Assembly (NCBI RefSeq): GCF_019429535.1
Contig: NZ_JAHXZM010000001.1
Coordinates: 1 to 64,000 of the forward strand
Length of the DNA: 64,000 bases
From: Sphingomonas citricola
GTDB taxonomy: Bacteria; Pseudomonadota; Alphaproteobacteria; Sphingomonadales; Sphingomonadaceae
Reading direction: 5' to 3'
In this document: one piece after another, positions 50,353 through 59,796 of the stretch
Layout of the letters: each line of letters begins with the position of its first letter
How positions within the stretch are numbered: position 1 is the first letter of the stretch
The notes under the pieces: model-generated
Told to the model about the DNA's origin: nothing
What the model saw: the letters and a program-made list of their open reading frames with translations, nothing else
The model's database searches: none
Program-made: the position numbers and the translations under genes

Positions 50353-50679
50353 ATGTCGCACTCGCACACGCCGCCCGTGCCCAAGGACAATCAGTCACCC
50401 TATCCGATCCACGAGGCGCCGCATCCGCACGCGGCCGCTGCGCCGAGCGACCGCCCGGTCGCGCGAACCCCCGGCAAGGAGGATCATCATCGTTCGCTCG
50501 CGATCGGCGCGGCGATCGGGATCGGCGCCGCCGCGCTAGCGCTTGCCGCAGGCGTCTACATGCTGGAGGAGCGCGACAAGCCCAAGGGCAAGAAGCCGGC
50601 CAAGCCCGGCCACAAGGGCAAAGGCCCGAAGGGCGCACATAAGCCGAAGCTCGACCACGACGCCCCGCACGCCGCGTGA
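50353..50679 (+). CDS. Small single-span membrane protein
   Basis: About 108 residues, ATG after CAGGAG. A His/Pro-rich N-terminus (MSHSHTPPVPKDNQ), one membrane helix (IGAAIGIGAAALALAAGVYML, about residues 52-72), and a very basic Lys/Gly/Pro tail (KGKKPAKPGHKGKGPKGAHK). The tail could bind nucleic acid or acidic polymers. Unknown function; divergent from the exported protein gene. Confidence 0.65.
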   Translation: MSHSHTPPVPKDNQSPYPIHEAPHPHAAAAPSDRPVARTPGKEDHHRSLAIGAAIGIGAAALALAAGVYMLEERDKPKGKKPAKPGHKGKGPKGAHKPKLDHDAPHAA

Positions 50680-50745
50680 GCGTCTGGGTGCCGCCAACGA
50701 TATGTTGCGTGGCACCCGGCACCCGCGTCTGTTAGCCTTCGCGTC

Positions 50746-53016
50746 ATGCCCGTCTCCGCTGCCGCCTCCGCCCGCGAAATTCTGACCCGCCTGCACGACG
50801 TGATGGCGGCGCGCAGCCCGGCGCAGGCGAAGCTCAACCAGGTGGTCGAGATCATCGGCGAGGCGCTGGATAGCGAGGTCTGCTCGATCTACCTGCTGCG
50901 CGAGGGCGTGCTCGAATTGTTCGCGACCCGTGGCCTCGCGCCGGAAGCGGTGCACGTCACGAAACTGGCGCTGGGCGAGGGATTGGTCGGCACGATCGCC
51001 GAGCAGAACGAGATATTGAACCTCGACGAGGCGGCGAGCCATCCCGATTTCGCCTACAAGCCCGAGACGGGCGAGGATCGCTACCACAGCTTCGCGGGCG
51101 TCCCGATCGTCCGGCGCGAGCGGTCGGTCGGGGTGCTGGCGGTGCAGCACGCCGATCCGCGCCGCTACGCCGACATCGAGATCGAGGCGTTGCAGACGGT
51201 GGCGATGGTCCTGTCCGAACTGATCGCCAACGCCGGACTGATCGACCAGGGTGGGCCGAAGGACCGAGTACAGTCGACCGCGACGGTGCGGATCGCGGGG
51301 CAGAAGCTGGTCGACGGCATGGCGGCGGGGTCAGCGGTGTTCCACCAGCCGCGCGTCACGATCGAGCATACCGTCGCCGAGGATACCGAGGCTGAGCGCC
51401 ACCGCGTCTACGCTGCGTTCGATAAGATGCGCGAGCAGATCGACCGCATCGCGCGCGAGGCCGAGTTCGGCGTCGGCGACGAGCATCAAGAGGTGATCGC
51501 CACCTACAAGATGTTCGCCTACGACGAGGGTTGGGCGCGACGGATCAACGAGGCGATCGATTCAGGTCTGACCGCCGAGGCCGCGATCGAGCGCGTGCAG
51601 CAGCGCACGCGCCAGCGGATGCGCCAGATCGACGATCCCCTGTTGCAGGACCGGATGCACGATCTGGAGGACCTGTCCAACCGGCTGCTGCGCATCGTGT
51701 CGGGGCAGATGGGGACGGCGGCACAACTGGGGCTGAGGCAGGACACGATCCTGATCGCGCGCAACCTTGGACCGGCCGAACTACTCGAATACGACCGCCG
51801 CCGGTTGAAGGGCGTGATCCTGGAGGAAGGATCGCTGACCGCGCACGTCACCATCGTCGCGCGAGCGATGGGGGTGCCGGTGCTGGGGCGTGTGCGCGAC
51901 GTCCGCCGCACGATCGCGGAAGGCGACCTGCTGCTGCTCGACGTGACCGAGGGTTCGGTGCTGGTGCGCCCGACGCTGCCGATGGAGGAAGCGTTCGACG
52001 CGAAACTCGTGCTGCGGCAACGGCGCAAGGCGGCCTATGCTGCGCTGCGCGATCTCGCGCCCGAGACGCGAGACGGCCACCGCGTGACCGTGATGGTGAA
52101 CGCCGGGCTGCGCGACGACGTCGCGGCGCTCGACGTGACCGGCGCGGACGGCATCGGGCTGTTTCGAACCGAATTCCAGTTCCTCGTCTCGGCAACCCTG
52201 CCGCAGCGCGAGCGGCAGCAGCGGCTCTACCGCGAAGTGCTCGATGCCGCCGGCGACCGCCCGGTCGTGTTCCGCACCGTCGACATCGGCGGCGACAAGG
52301 CACTGCCCTACCTCGTTTCCGACGCGCCCGACGAGGAGAACCCCGCGATGGGATGGCGCGCGTTGCGGCTCGCGCTGGAACGCGACGGATTGATGAAGGC
52401 GCAGGCGCGCGCACTGCTCGAGGCCGCGGCGGGCCGCACGCTCAACGTCATGTTCCCGATGGTCAGCGAGGCGTGGGAATTCGAAGAGGCGAAGGCGTTG
52501 TTCGAGGCGCAGCGCGACTGGATCGCGTCGCGCGGGCGCCGCCTGCCGATCGAGATACGATACGGCGCGATGCTCGAGGTGCCGAGCCTCGCGTATCAGC
52601 TCGACCTGCTGCTGCCCAAGGTGCAGTTCATCTCGATCGGAACCAACGATCTGACGCAGTTCCTGTTTGCCGCCGACCGCGCCAATCCCAAGCTCGCCGA
52701 ACGCTACGACTGGCTCTCGACCTCGATCCTTCGTTTCGTGCGGCTGGTGTCCGACGAGGCGCGCGCCGCGGGCGTGCCGGTTGCGGTCTGCGGTGAGATG
52801 GGCGGACGCCCGCTCGAGGCGATGGCGCTGATCGGGCTCGGCATCGATCGCCTGTCGATCACGCCCGCGGCGGTCGGCCCGGTGAAGGCGATGATCCGCT
52901 CGCTCGATCACGCGGCGCTCCGGGGGTACATGACTGAACTGCTCGCACGGCCGCCGCGGGACTTTCGTGCCGCGCTTGCCGATTGGGCGGGCGCGCAGGG
53001 CGTCGAATTGGCGTGA
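50746..53016 (+). CDS. ptsP: Phosphoenolpyruvate--protein phosphotransferase PtsP (nitrogen PTS enzyme I)
   Basis: Phosphorylates the nitrogen-PTS HPr from PEP. About 756 residues: N-terminal GAF sensor (about 1-165), a PEP-utilising-enzyme N domain (about 185-310), the swivelling domain with phospho-His at about 367 in SLTAHVTIVARAMG, and the TIM-barrel with GIGLFRTEFQF, RTVDIGGDKALPY, ISIGTNDLTQF and VCGEMGG. It couples nitrogen or glutamine state to cell regulation. Lone, no lysC adjacent. No classic sugar-PTS genes are visible. Confidence 0.94.
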   Translation: MPVSAAASAREILTRLHDVMAARSPAQAKLNQVVEIIGEALDSEVCSIYLLREGVLELFATRGLAPEAVHVTKLALGEGLVGTIAEQNEILNLDEAASHPDFAYKPETGEDRYHSFAGVPIVRRERSVGVLAVQHADPRRYADIEIEALQTVAMVLSELIANAGLIDQGGPKDRVQSTATVRIAGQKLVDGMAAGSAVFHQPRVTIEHTVAEDTEAERHRVYAAFDKMREQIDRIAREAEFGVGDEHQEVIATYKMFAYDEGWARRINEAIDSGLTAEAAIERVQQRTRQRMRQIDDPLLQDRMHDLEDLSNRLLRIVSGQMGTAAQLGLRQDTILIARNLGPAELLEYDRRRLKGVILEEGSLTAHVTIVARAMGVPVLGRVRDVRRTIAEGDLLLLDVTEGSVLVRPTLPMEEAFDAKLVLRQRRKAAYAALRDLAPETRDGHRVTVMVNAGLRDDVAALDVTGADGIGLFRTEFQFLVSATLPQRERQQRLYREVLDAAGDRPVVFRTVDIGGDKALPYLVSDAPDEENPAMGWRALRLALERDGLMKAQARALLEAAAGRTLNVMFPMVSEAWEFEEAKALFEAQRDWIASRGRRLPIEIRYGAMLEVPSLAYQLDLLLPKVQFISIGTNDLTQFLFAADRANPKLAERYDWLSTSILRFVRLVSDEARAAGVPVAVCGEMGGRPLEAMALIGLGIDRLSITPAAVGPVKAMIRSLDHAALRGYMTELLARPPRDFRAALADWAGAQGVELA

Positions 53017-53125
53017 TCCTGCGGTCGCTGGCGTGACGCGTCGGTTGACACTCACCGGCCCGTTTGAAAGACGCTTACGCTAAAGCGCAGCCAGATCGGG
53101 GCAGGGCTGCGCGCTGGAGAACACA

Positions 53126-54103
53126 ATGAGCGACAGCGACGTGGGCGAGATGGCGGGCGCGAAACCGGCGGCGGTCGGTCAGCGGCTACGCGCCGCGCGC
53201 GAGGCGCAAGGATTGTCGTTGCCCGAGGTCGCGACCCGTACGCGCGTGACGCAGCGGTTCCTCGAGGCGATCGAGAACGGCCGGCTGGAGGATCTGCCAT
53301 CGTCGACCTACGCGGTCGGTTTCGCCAAGGCCTATGCGCGCGCGGTCGGGCTCGACCCCGTCGTCATCGGCCGCGACATCCGCGAGGAGATGAACGCGCC
53401 GGGCGCGGTGCAGCGCCCGCAGCATCACGTGCAGGAGATTGCCGATCCCGCGCGCGGGCCCTCGCGCGGCGTGGTGATCGTCGCGCTGGGGCTGGCGCTC
53501 GCGGTGCTGATCCTGGCATTGCTGTGGTTCACCACCGGCGTGTTTCGCAGCACCGGCGACAGCGCGTCCGAGCCCGTCGGCAACGCGCAGGTGACGGCCT
53601 CGGTGCCCGCCCCCGCGGTCGCGCCGACACCGGCGGCTGCGACCGGCCCGGTCGTGCTGACGGCAGCTGACGAGGTCTGGCTGCGCGTCTACGACGCCGA
53701 CAACAAGACGCTGTATCTCGGCACCATGAAGGCGGGCGAGCGGTTCGAGGTGCCCGCGAACGCCAACGATCCGATGATCAACGTCGGCCGCCCCGACAAG
53801 CTGCGCATCACGGTCGGCGACCGTGCGGTCGCGCCGCTGGGCGACGGCAGCCGCCCGCTCAAGGACATCCGCATCAGCGCGGCCGCGCTCGCCGGTCGCG
53901 CGAGCGGTTCGGCACCCGTGGCCGCGCCGACACCGAGCGTGGCCGCGCCTGCCACCCCGAACCGCGAAACGCGCACGCCGCGGCGTGCGCTGCCGCGCGC
54001 CTTCGCGTCACCCACCAGCAGCGCCGACGAGGCCGCGGGCGCGAACCGCGCCGCTGCGGCATCGTCGACGCCGGCACCCGCGCCGACGCCCGCGGCGCAG
54101 TGA
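53126..54103 (+). CDS. RodZ-like HTH membrane protein
   Basis: About 325 residues. An N-terminal HTH (about 16-80: VGQRLRAAREAQGLSLPEVATRTRVTQRFLEAIENG), a membrane helix (about 112-134), a Pro/Ala linker and a C-terminal DUF4115 domain (VLTAADEVWLRVYDADNKTLYLGTMKAGERFEV), then a disordered Ala/Pro tail. This is the layout of RodZ, which links MreB to the membrane. The HTH is usually non-DNA-binding in this family. Directly precedes cpoB. Confidence 0.9.
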   Translation: MSDSDVGEMAGAKPAAVGQRLRAAREAQGLSLPEVATRTRVTQRFLEAIENGRLEDLPSSTYAVGFAKAYARAVGLDPVVIGRDIREEMNAPGAVQRPQHHVQEIADPARGPSRGVVIVALGLALAVLILALLWFTTGVFRSTGDSASEPVGNAQVTASVPAPAVAPTPAAATGPVVLTAADEVWLRVYDADNKTLYLGTMKAGERFEVPANANDPMINVGRPDKLRITVGDRAVAPLGDGSRPLKDIRISAAALAGRASGSAPVAAPTPSVAAPATPNRETRTPRRALPRAFASPTSSADEAAGANRAAAASSTPAPAPTPAAQ

Positions 54104-54147
54104 TGCGCTTCAGCGTGTAGACAGGTGCGATCGACGAGGTACGACGC

Positions 54148-55116
54148 ATGATGATCGAGGGTCGGGGGCGACGCATGAGCAGGTATCGGTTGGGGACGGG
54201 TGGAGTGCTGGCCGCGGCGGCACTCGTGAGTGCGGCGGCGCCCGCGGTGGCGCAGTCGAACGTCGAGGGGCGCGTCGGCAAGCTCGAGAGCGAGATGCGC
54301 GCGGTCCAGCGCAAGGTGTTCCCGGGCGGCGCGGCCGCGATGGTGGAGCCGCAGATCGCGCCCGAGACGGCGGCTTCGGTACCGAACGGCGTACCCGCGA
54401 CCAGTCCGGTTGCCGATCTGACCAATCGCGTCACCGCGCTGGAACAGCAGATGGCGACGATGACCGGGCAGATCGAGCAGGCGCAATATCGCCTGCGCCA
54501 GCTCGAGGATCAGTTCACCGCTTACAAGAAGGCGACGGACGCGCGGCTGTCCGCTGCACCGCCTGCGACGGCGGACGCCGGCGACCCCGCGATCCCGCCG
54601 CCGAGCCGTGGCGCGGTCCGTGCCGCGGGCGATACGACGCCGGGCAAGGCCGCAGACGCGCGGGGCGAGGCGAGCGAACCGGTGCGGGCGGCCGCGGCGG
54701 CGGGCGTCGAAAAGCCGAGCACGGGTGACGCGGCCGAGGATGCCTACACCTACGGCTACCGCCTCTACACCGCGAAGAAATATCCCGAGGCCGAGGCGCA
54801 ATTGAAGCAGGTCGTGGCGACCTACCCCAAGCATCGTCGCGCCAGCTTCGCGCAGAATCTGCTCGGGCGCGCTTATCTCGACGAGGGCAAGCCCAGCCTC
54901 GCCTCGATCGCATTCTACGACAATTACAAGAAATTCCCTGAGGGCGAGCGCGCGCCCGACAGCCTGTATTATCTCGGGCAATCGCTGACCAAGCTCAACA
55001 AGCCCGCGGACGCGTGCAAGGTCTACGGCGAGCTGACCGACGTGTACGGCGACAAGATCTCCGCCACCATGAAGGCCGATATCGCAAGGGCGCGTGTCAC
55101 CGCCAAATGCAAGTAA
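54148..55116 (+). CDS. cpoB: Tol-Pal accessory protein CpoB/YbgF
   Basis: About 322 residues with a signal peptide (cleavage near AAPAVAQS), a coiled coil (about 38-135, with SNVEGRVGKLESEMRAV) and C-terminal TPR repeats (YRLYTAKKYPEAEAQLKQVVATYPKHRRA, GRAYLDEGKPSLA). It coordinates peptidoglycan synthesis with outer-membrane constriction. An internal ATG at 54175 is a possible start. The last 23 bases overlap tilS. tolB and pal are not adjacent. Confidence 0.9.
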   Translation: MMIEGRGRRMSRYRLGTGGVLAAAALVSAAAPAVAQSNVEGRVGKLESEMRAVQRKVFPGGAAAMVEPQIAPETAASVPNGVPATSPVADLTNRVTALEQQMATMTGQIEQAQYRLRQLEDQFTAYKKATDARLSAAPPATADAGDPAIPPPSRGAVRAAGDTTPGKAADARGEASEPVRAAAAAGVEKPSTGDAAEDAYTYGYRLYTAKKYPEAEAQLKQVVATYPKHRRASFAQNLLGRAYLDEGKPSLASIAFYDNYKKFPEGERAPDSLYYLGQSLTKLNKPADACKVYGELTDVYGDKISATMKADIARARVTAKCK

Positions 55117-56107
55117 CGGGGCGCTGACGCCGCCGCTGGCGCCCGACCCCGCGACGGTCGCGCGGTTCGCCGCCGATCTCGCGCGTGTCAAGGTGCCGGG
55201 GGAAGGCCCGCTGCTGGTGGCGGTGTCGGGTGGGCCTGACAGCGTCGCGCTGCTGCTGCTGGCGCGCGCGGCGCTGGGGTCGCGCTCTGTCGCGGCGACG
55301 GTCGATCACGGCCTTCGCGCCGAGGCGGCGGGCGAGGCGGCGTGGGTCGCGCGGCTGTGCGCGATGCTCGGTGTGTCGCACGCGGTATTGACGGGGACGC
55401 TGCCCGAGCGAGACGGGCGGACGCGCAACGTGTCGGCACGCGCACGCGCGCTGCGCTACGCATTGCTCCGCGCGCAGGCCGAGCGGATCGGCGCCACCGC
55501 GATCGCGACCGCGCACCACGCCGATGATCAGGTCGAGACGCTGGTGATGCGGCTCAACCGCGGGGCGGGTCTGGCGGGCCTCGCGGGCGTTCGCGCGCGC
55601 GGCGACGGCACCGTCAGGCCGCTGCTGGCGTGGCGACGCGCCGAGCTTCGCGAGATCGTCATCGCGTGCGGGATCGTGCCGGTCGACGATCCGAGCAACT
55701 GCGACGCGCGTTTCGACCGCGCGCGGCTGCGCAGCGCGATCGGCGACGCGGCCTGGATCGCGGCGGAAGGCTGGTCGCGCAGCGCACGCGCGCTCGCGGA
55801 TGCGGAGGAGGCGCTCGACTGGACGGCGATCAAGTTGTGGCACGAGCGCTGCCGGGCCGAGGAAGGGATCGTGACGCTCTCGCCTGCAGGATTGCCGTTC
55901 GACCTGCAACGCCGCCTGGTCGCGCGCTGCGTCGCCGCGGTCGACCCGGCGAGCGATCCGCGCGGAGCGGCGGTGGCGGACGCGGTCGGTATGCTCGCGC
56001 GCGGCGCGACGATTACGCTCGGCGAGGTGCTATGTCGTCCCCGACGCGATGCGAGCGACGAACCGGTCTGGCACTTCGCCAAGGCGCGACCGCGTCGATC
56101 ATCGTGA
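55094..56107 (+). CDS. tilS: tRNA(Ile)-lysidine synthase
   Basis: Modifies the CAU anticodon wobble base of tRNA-Ile so it reads AUA. About 337 residues. The PP-loop [11 protein letters not shown] is at about residues 44-54, then [11 protein letters not shown] and [17 protein letters not shown]; the short C-terminal domain is typical of alphaproteobacteria. The only plausible initiator is a GTG inside the end of cpoB, 23 bases before its stop, which forces coupled translation. Confidence 0.9.
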   Translation: MSPPNASNGALTPPLAPDPATVARFAADLARVKVPGEGPLLVAVSGGPDSVALLLLARAALGSRSVAATVDHGLRAEAAGEAAWVARLCAMLGVSHAVLTGTLPERDGRTRNVSARARALRYALLRAQAERIGATAIATAHHADDQVETLVMRLNRGAGLAGLAGVRARGDGTVRPLLAWRRAELREIVIACGIVPVDDPSNCDARFDRARLRSAIGDAAWIAAEGWSRSARALADAEEALDWTAIKLWHERCRAEEGIVTLSPAGLPFDLQRRLVARCVAAVDPASDPRGAAVADAVGMLARGATITLGEVLCRPRRDASDEPVWHFAKARPRRSS

Positions 56108-56171
56108 GTGGTCTTGTTCCATTGCCATTAACCCCGGCGCACTTACATATTCGTGGACGAAAGGCTCCCGA

Positions 56172-58151
56172 ATGAACGACAACGAGAAGCAGTCTGGTAA
56201 CGGTGACGGCGGCGGCAATCCCGGCGGTCCGAACCCGTGGATGAAAAGCCTGCTGATCTGGGTAGGCATCCTGCTCGCACTCGCGGTAGTCGTGACCATG
56301 TTCGACGGTCGCACCGGCGGCGCGCAGGGCAACACGGTCGCCTATTCGACCTTCCTCGACAAGGTCGACGAGGGCACGGTCAAGACCGTCAACGTATCGC
56401 GCGACATGATCACCGGCACCTTCTCGTCGGGTGACAAGTTCCGCACCTACCCGGTACAGGACTCGGGGTTGATCGAGCGTCTGCGAAAGGCGGGCGTCGA
56501 GGTCGCGGGCAAGCCCGAGGAAGGCCCATCGATCTGGATGGTGCTGCTTTACCAGTCGCTGCCGTTCCTGCTGTTCCTCGGCATCGCCTTCTTCGTGCTG
56601 CGCCAGATGCAGAAGGGCGGCGGCGCGGGCGGCGCAATGGGCTTCGGCAAGAGCCGCGCGAAGATGCTGACCGAGAAGCACGGCAAGGTAACGTTCGACG
56701 ACGTCGCCGGCATCGACGAGGCACGCGCCGAGCTGACCGAGATCGTCGAGTTCCTGAAGGACCCGACGAAGTTCGCGCGGCTGGGCGGCAAGATCCCGAA
56801 GGGCGCGTTGCTGGTCGGCTCGCCCGGTACCGGCAAGACCTTGCTCGCGCGCGCGATCGCGGGTGAGGCGGGCGTGCCGTTCTTCACCATTTCGGGCTCG
56901 GACTTCGTCGAGATGTTCGTTGGTGTTGGCGCCAGCCGCGTGCGCGACATGTTCGAGCAGGCGAAGAAGTCGGCGCCGTGCATCGTCTTCATCGACGAGA
57001 TCGACGCGGTGGGTCGCCACCGCGGCGCAGGGCTCGGCAACGGCAACGACGAGCGCGAGCAGACGCTCAACCAGCTCCTCGTCGAGATGGACGGTTTCGA
57101 GGCCAACGAAGGCATCATCATCGTCGCCGCGACCAACCGCCCCGATGTGCTCGACCCCGCGCTGTTGCGTCCGGGCCGCTTCGATCGCCAGGTCGTGGTG
57201 CCGCGCCCCGACATCGACGGCCGCGTGAAGATCCTCGAAGTGCACATGAAGAAGGTGCCGCTCGCCCCCGACGTCGATGCTCGCGTCATCGCGCGGGGGA
57301 CGCCGGGCTTCTCGGGCGCGGACCTCGCCAACCTCGTCAACGAGGCGGCGTTGATGGCGGCGCGCAAGGGCAAGCGCCTGGTCGCCTCGGCCGAGTTCGA
57401 GGAGGCGAAGGACAAGGTCATGATGGGCGCGGAGCGTCGCAGCATGGTGATGACCGACGACGAGAAGCGGATGACTGCCTATCACGAGGCCGGCCACGCC
57501 GTCGTCGCGATGCACGAGCCCGCGTCCGATCCGATCCACAAGGCGACGATCATCCCGCGCGGCCGTGCGCTGGGCATGGTGATGCGCCTGCCCGAGCGCG
57601 ACAGCTACAGCTACCACCGCGACAAGATGTACGCGAACCTCGCGGTGGCGATGGGCGGTCGTGTCGCCGAGGAGATCATCTTCGGCTATGACAAGGTGTC
57701 GTCGGGCGCGAGCGGAGACATCCAGTATGCGACCGGCCTCGCCCGCGACATGGTCACGAAATGGGGCATGTCGGACAAGGTCGGCCCGGTCGAATATGCC
57801 CAGCCCGAGGGCGAGAGCTTCCTCGGTTACTCCTCGTCGCAGCCAGTGCGGATGTCGAATGCGACCGCTCAATTGATCGATGACGAGATCAAGGGCATCG
57901 TCGAGGGCGGCCTGTCGCGCGCGAAGCAGGTGCTGAGCGATCACATCGACCAGCTTCACGCGCTCGCGGGTGCGCTGCTTGAATACGAGACGCTTAACGG
58001 CGAGGAGATCAAGCGCCTGATCGCGGGCGACGATATCGGTCGCGTTGACCAGGGGCCGAAGACTGCGTCGGTGCCGAGCGCGGGCACGTCGATCCCGAAG
58101 ACGAAGCGGTCGAGCGGCCCGTTCGGCAGCCCGTCACCCGCGGGCGCCTGA
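56172..58151 (+). CDS. ftsH: ATP-dependent zinc metalloprotease FtsH
   Basis: Membrane AAA+ protease that removes unassembled or damaged membrane proteins and short-lived regulators. About 659 residues: two membrane helices (about 24-42 and 122-140), Walker A GSPGTGKT at about 216-223, [13 protein letters not shown], second region of homology [20 protein letters not shown], and the zinc site HEAGH at about 438-442. The hflKC genes at 25-27 kb encode its modulators. Follows tilS by 64 bp, with a strong terminator after it. Confidence 0.97.
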   Translation: MNDNEKQSGNGDGGGNPGGPNPWMKSLLIWVGILLALAVVVTMFDGRTGGAQGNTVAYSTFLDKVDEGTVKTVNVSRDMITGTFSSGDKFRTYPVQDSGLIERLRKAGVEVAGKPEEGPSIWMVLLYQSLPFLLFLGIAFFVLRQMQKGGGAGGAMGFGKSRAKMLTEKHGKVTFDDVAGIDEARAELTEIVEFLKDPTKFARLGGKIPKGALLVGSPGTGKTLLARAIAGEAGVPFFTISGSDFVEMFVGVGASRVRDMFEQAKKSAPCIVFIDEIDAVGRHRGAGLGNGNDEREQTLNQLLVEMDGFEANEGIIIVAATNRPDVLDPALLRPGRFDRQVVVPRPDIDGRVKILEVHMKKVPLAPDVDARVIARGTPGFSGADLANLVNEAALMAARKGKRLVASAEFEEAKDKVMMGAERRSMVMTDDEKRMTAYHEAGHAVVAMHEPASDPIHKATIIPRGRALGMVMRLPERDSYSYHRDKMYANLAVAMGGRVAEEIIFGYDKVSSGASGDIQYATGLARDMVTKWGMSDKVGPVEYAQPEGESFLGYSSSQPVRMSNATAQLIDDEIKGIVEGGLSRAKQVLSDHIDQLHALAGALLEYETLNGEEIKRLIAGDDIGRVDQGPKTASVPSAGTSIPKTKRSSGPFGSPSPAGA

Positions 58152-58173
58152 TCGACTCAGCTAAGCCGTCACG

Positions 58174-58209
58174 AAAAGGCCGCGGGAGTGATGCTCCCGC
58201 GGCCTTTTT
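58174..58209. terminator. Strong bidirectional terminator after ftsH
   Basis: GGCCGCGGGAG and CTCCCGCGGCC form a perfect 11-bp stem around TGATG; TTTTT follows on the plus strand and TTTT on the minus, so it ends ftsH and the converging glycine-zipper gene. Confidence 0.93.
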
Positions 58210-58261
58210 CATGTCACTCGACCATACCCGACAGTCGATACCGGCGGGTATGCGGTCTACC

Positions 58262-58573
58262 TCAACGGCAGCGACGCTTGGCCGTGATGGTCCGATCGAT
58301 CGCGCGGCCACCGAGGGCACCCGCCGCACCACCGGCGACCGTGCCAAGCAGACCGCCGCCGACCGCGTTGCCGAGCACCGCACCGCCGACGCCGCCCGCG
58401 ACCAGCCCGGTCGTTCCGCTCGAATACCGGCAGCGGCGCGCACCGCGGTAGCGACGGTGGGTGTGGCTCTTGCCGCGATACTCGCGTGCCTCGGCCTTGC
58501 CGGTGGGTGCGACGACCGCGGCGGTCGGCACCGCGAGCCCGGCCGCCGCCAGTGTGAGCAGGAACTTACGCAT
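58262..58573 (-). CDS. Glycine-zipper exported protein
   Basis: About 103 residues, ATG after GGGAGAA. Signal peptide to about residue 28, a basic His/Arg stretch (SHTHRRYRGARRCRY), and a glycine-zipper helix pair (GLVAGGVGGAVLGNAVGGGLLGTVAGG) of the kind that inserts in or tethers to the outer membrane. Two terminal cysteines (RRCRY, KRRCR). Function of this subgroup is unknown. Confidence 0.85.
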   Translation of the reverse strand: MRKFLLTLAAAGLAVPTAAVVAPTGKAEAREYRGKSHTHRRYRGARRCRYSSGTTGLVAGGVGGAVLGNAVGGGLLGTVAGGAAGALGGRAIDRTITAKRRCR

Positions 58574-58639
58574 GGTACTATTCTCCCTGGGTGAGTGGTG
58601 CGTTCGGTAACGCAGCGACCCGCCACAGGTTGCGCGCGA

Positions 58640-59740
58640 TCAGTCGGCGAGCCCGAGGTAGAGCAGCCCGGTCAGGAATAGCGGCACGATCGCCCAGCAG
58701 ATGAAGGTGGTGAGCACCAATGTCCGGATCAGCGCTCCGCCACGGCTTAGCGAATAGGCACCCTTCAATTGCTTGTAGATGTGCACGATCGCGCCGACGA
58801 GCGCGCCGACGACGACCAGCAGCGATTTGACGCCCACCGTGATCAGCAGCGCCGCGGTGATCGTGAGCAGCGACATGAACGTCAGCGAATAGGTCGCGAA
58901 CACCGCATGGTCGTAGAAGCCGAAGCGGCGGCTGAACGGGAACAGCAACCACAGGAAGGGCAGGGAGAGCGGGATCAGCGCCCAGCTGTATTTGTAGCCG
59001 CTGCTTTTCAGCTTGTAGAGCAACAGCTGCGGGTTCTGTTTGGCATGCTCCACCATGGCGCCGATCCAGTCGTCGGAATCGTGCGCCTGCGTCTGCGCCT
59101 TTGGCAGGACACGCTGTGCGGTGCGCAGTCCGTCGAGCTTCTGCTGCTCCTCCGCAATGCGGCGCGTTGCGTGCGCGATCGCGGCGGCGTCGGGAGAGGC
59201 GGCGCGTTGTTGCTCGGCGAGCGTCGCGCGCAGGTCCGACAGTGCCTCACTGGCTGCCTGCTGCTCGGATGCGACCGTTGCCTGCACCTCGCCCAGCCCC
59301 GCGCCGGGCTTGAATAGGGCGCTGTTGCCGAAGTGGAACATCGGCAATTGCGCCAGCACTGCGAACAGCAGGAAGACCGAGAACAGGAACAGCGCGATCG
59401 GCGACACGAAGCGCGCGCGCTCGCCCGCGATGTAGCGCCGCGTCAGCGCACCCGGATGACGCACCAGCATCGGCAGCGTGCGCCACGCCTTGCCCTCGAA
59501 ATGGAAGACGCCGTGGAGCACGTCGTGGAAGAATGCGCCCGCAGTGCGATGGGCGTGCCCCGCCTGTCCACAGCGATGACAATGCGCATCGATCAGCGCG
59601 GTGCCGCAGTTGAGGCACAGGCCGTGCTCGTGATCGTCGACGCGGGGCTGGCTCTCGCCCGCGTAAGTGCCCCCGCGCGGATCGACCGCGTGCGCGAACA
59701 CGCCCCCGGTGATCACGTCTGCCGCTTCTTCCAAACCCAT
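58640..59740 (-). CDS. DUF3667 membrane protein
   Basis: About 366 residues. A cysteine-rich zinc ribbon (CLNCGTALIDAHCHRCGQ, about residues 42-59), then a cytosolic segment (GAFFHDVLHGVFHFEGKAWRTLPML), a membrane helix, a long coiled coil (about 150-225, rich in Glu, Ala, Gln) and three further hydrophobic helices (ALIPLSLPFLWLLFPF and later). Typical of DUF3667, whose role is unknown. The zinc ribbon distinguishes it from simple transporters. Confidence 0.9.
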   Translation of the reverse strand: MGLEEAADVITGGVFAHAVDPRGGTYAGESQPRVDDHEHGLCLNCGTALIDAHCHRCGQAGHAHRTAGAFFHDVLHGVFHFEGKAWRTLPMLVRHPGALTRRYIAGERARFVSPIALFLFSVFLLFAVLAQLPMFHFGNSALFKPGAGLGEVQATVASEQQAASEALSDLRATLAEQQRAASPDAAAIAHATRRIAEEQQKLDGLRTAQRVLPKAQTQAHDSDDWIGAMVEHAKQNPQLLLYKLKSSGYKYSWALIPLSLPFLWLLFPFSRRFGFYDHAVFATYSLTFMSLLTITAALLITVGVKSLLVVVGALVGAIVHIYKQLKGAYSLSRGGALIRTLVLTTFICWAIVPLFLTGLLYLGLAD

Positions 59741-59796
59741 TCAAAGCCCCCGCCTTTGACGGCGATGGTAGCCGCAACGGGCGTCGGCTCAAGCCC

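Noticed and set aside
56013..57959. Long minus-strand frame opposite ftsH
   Set aside because: It is antisense to an unmistakable FtsH with intact motifs and shows no domain or ribosome-binding site.
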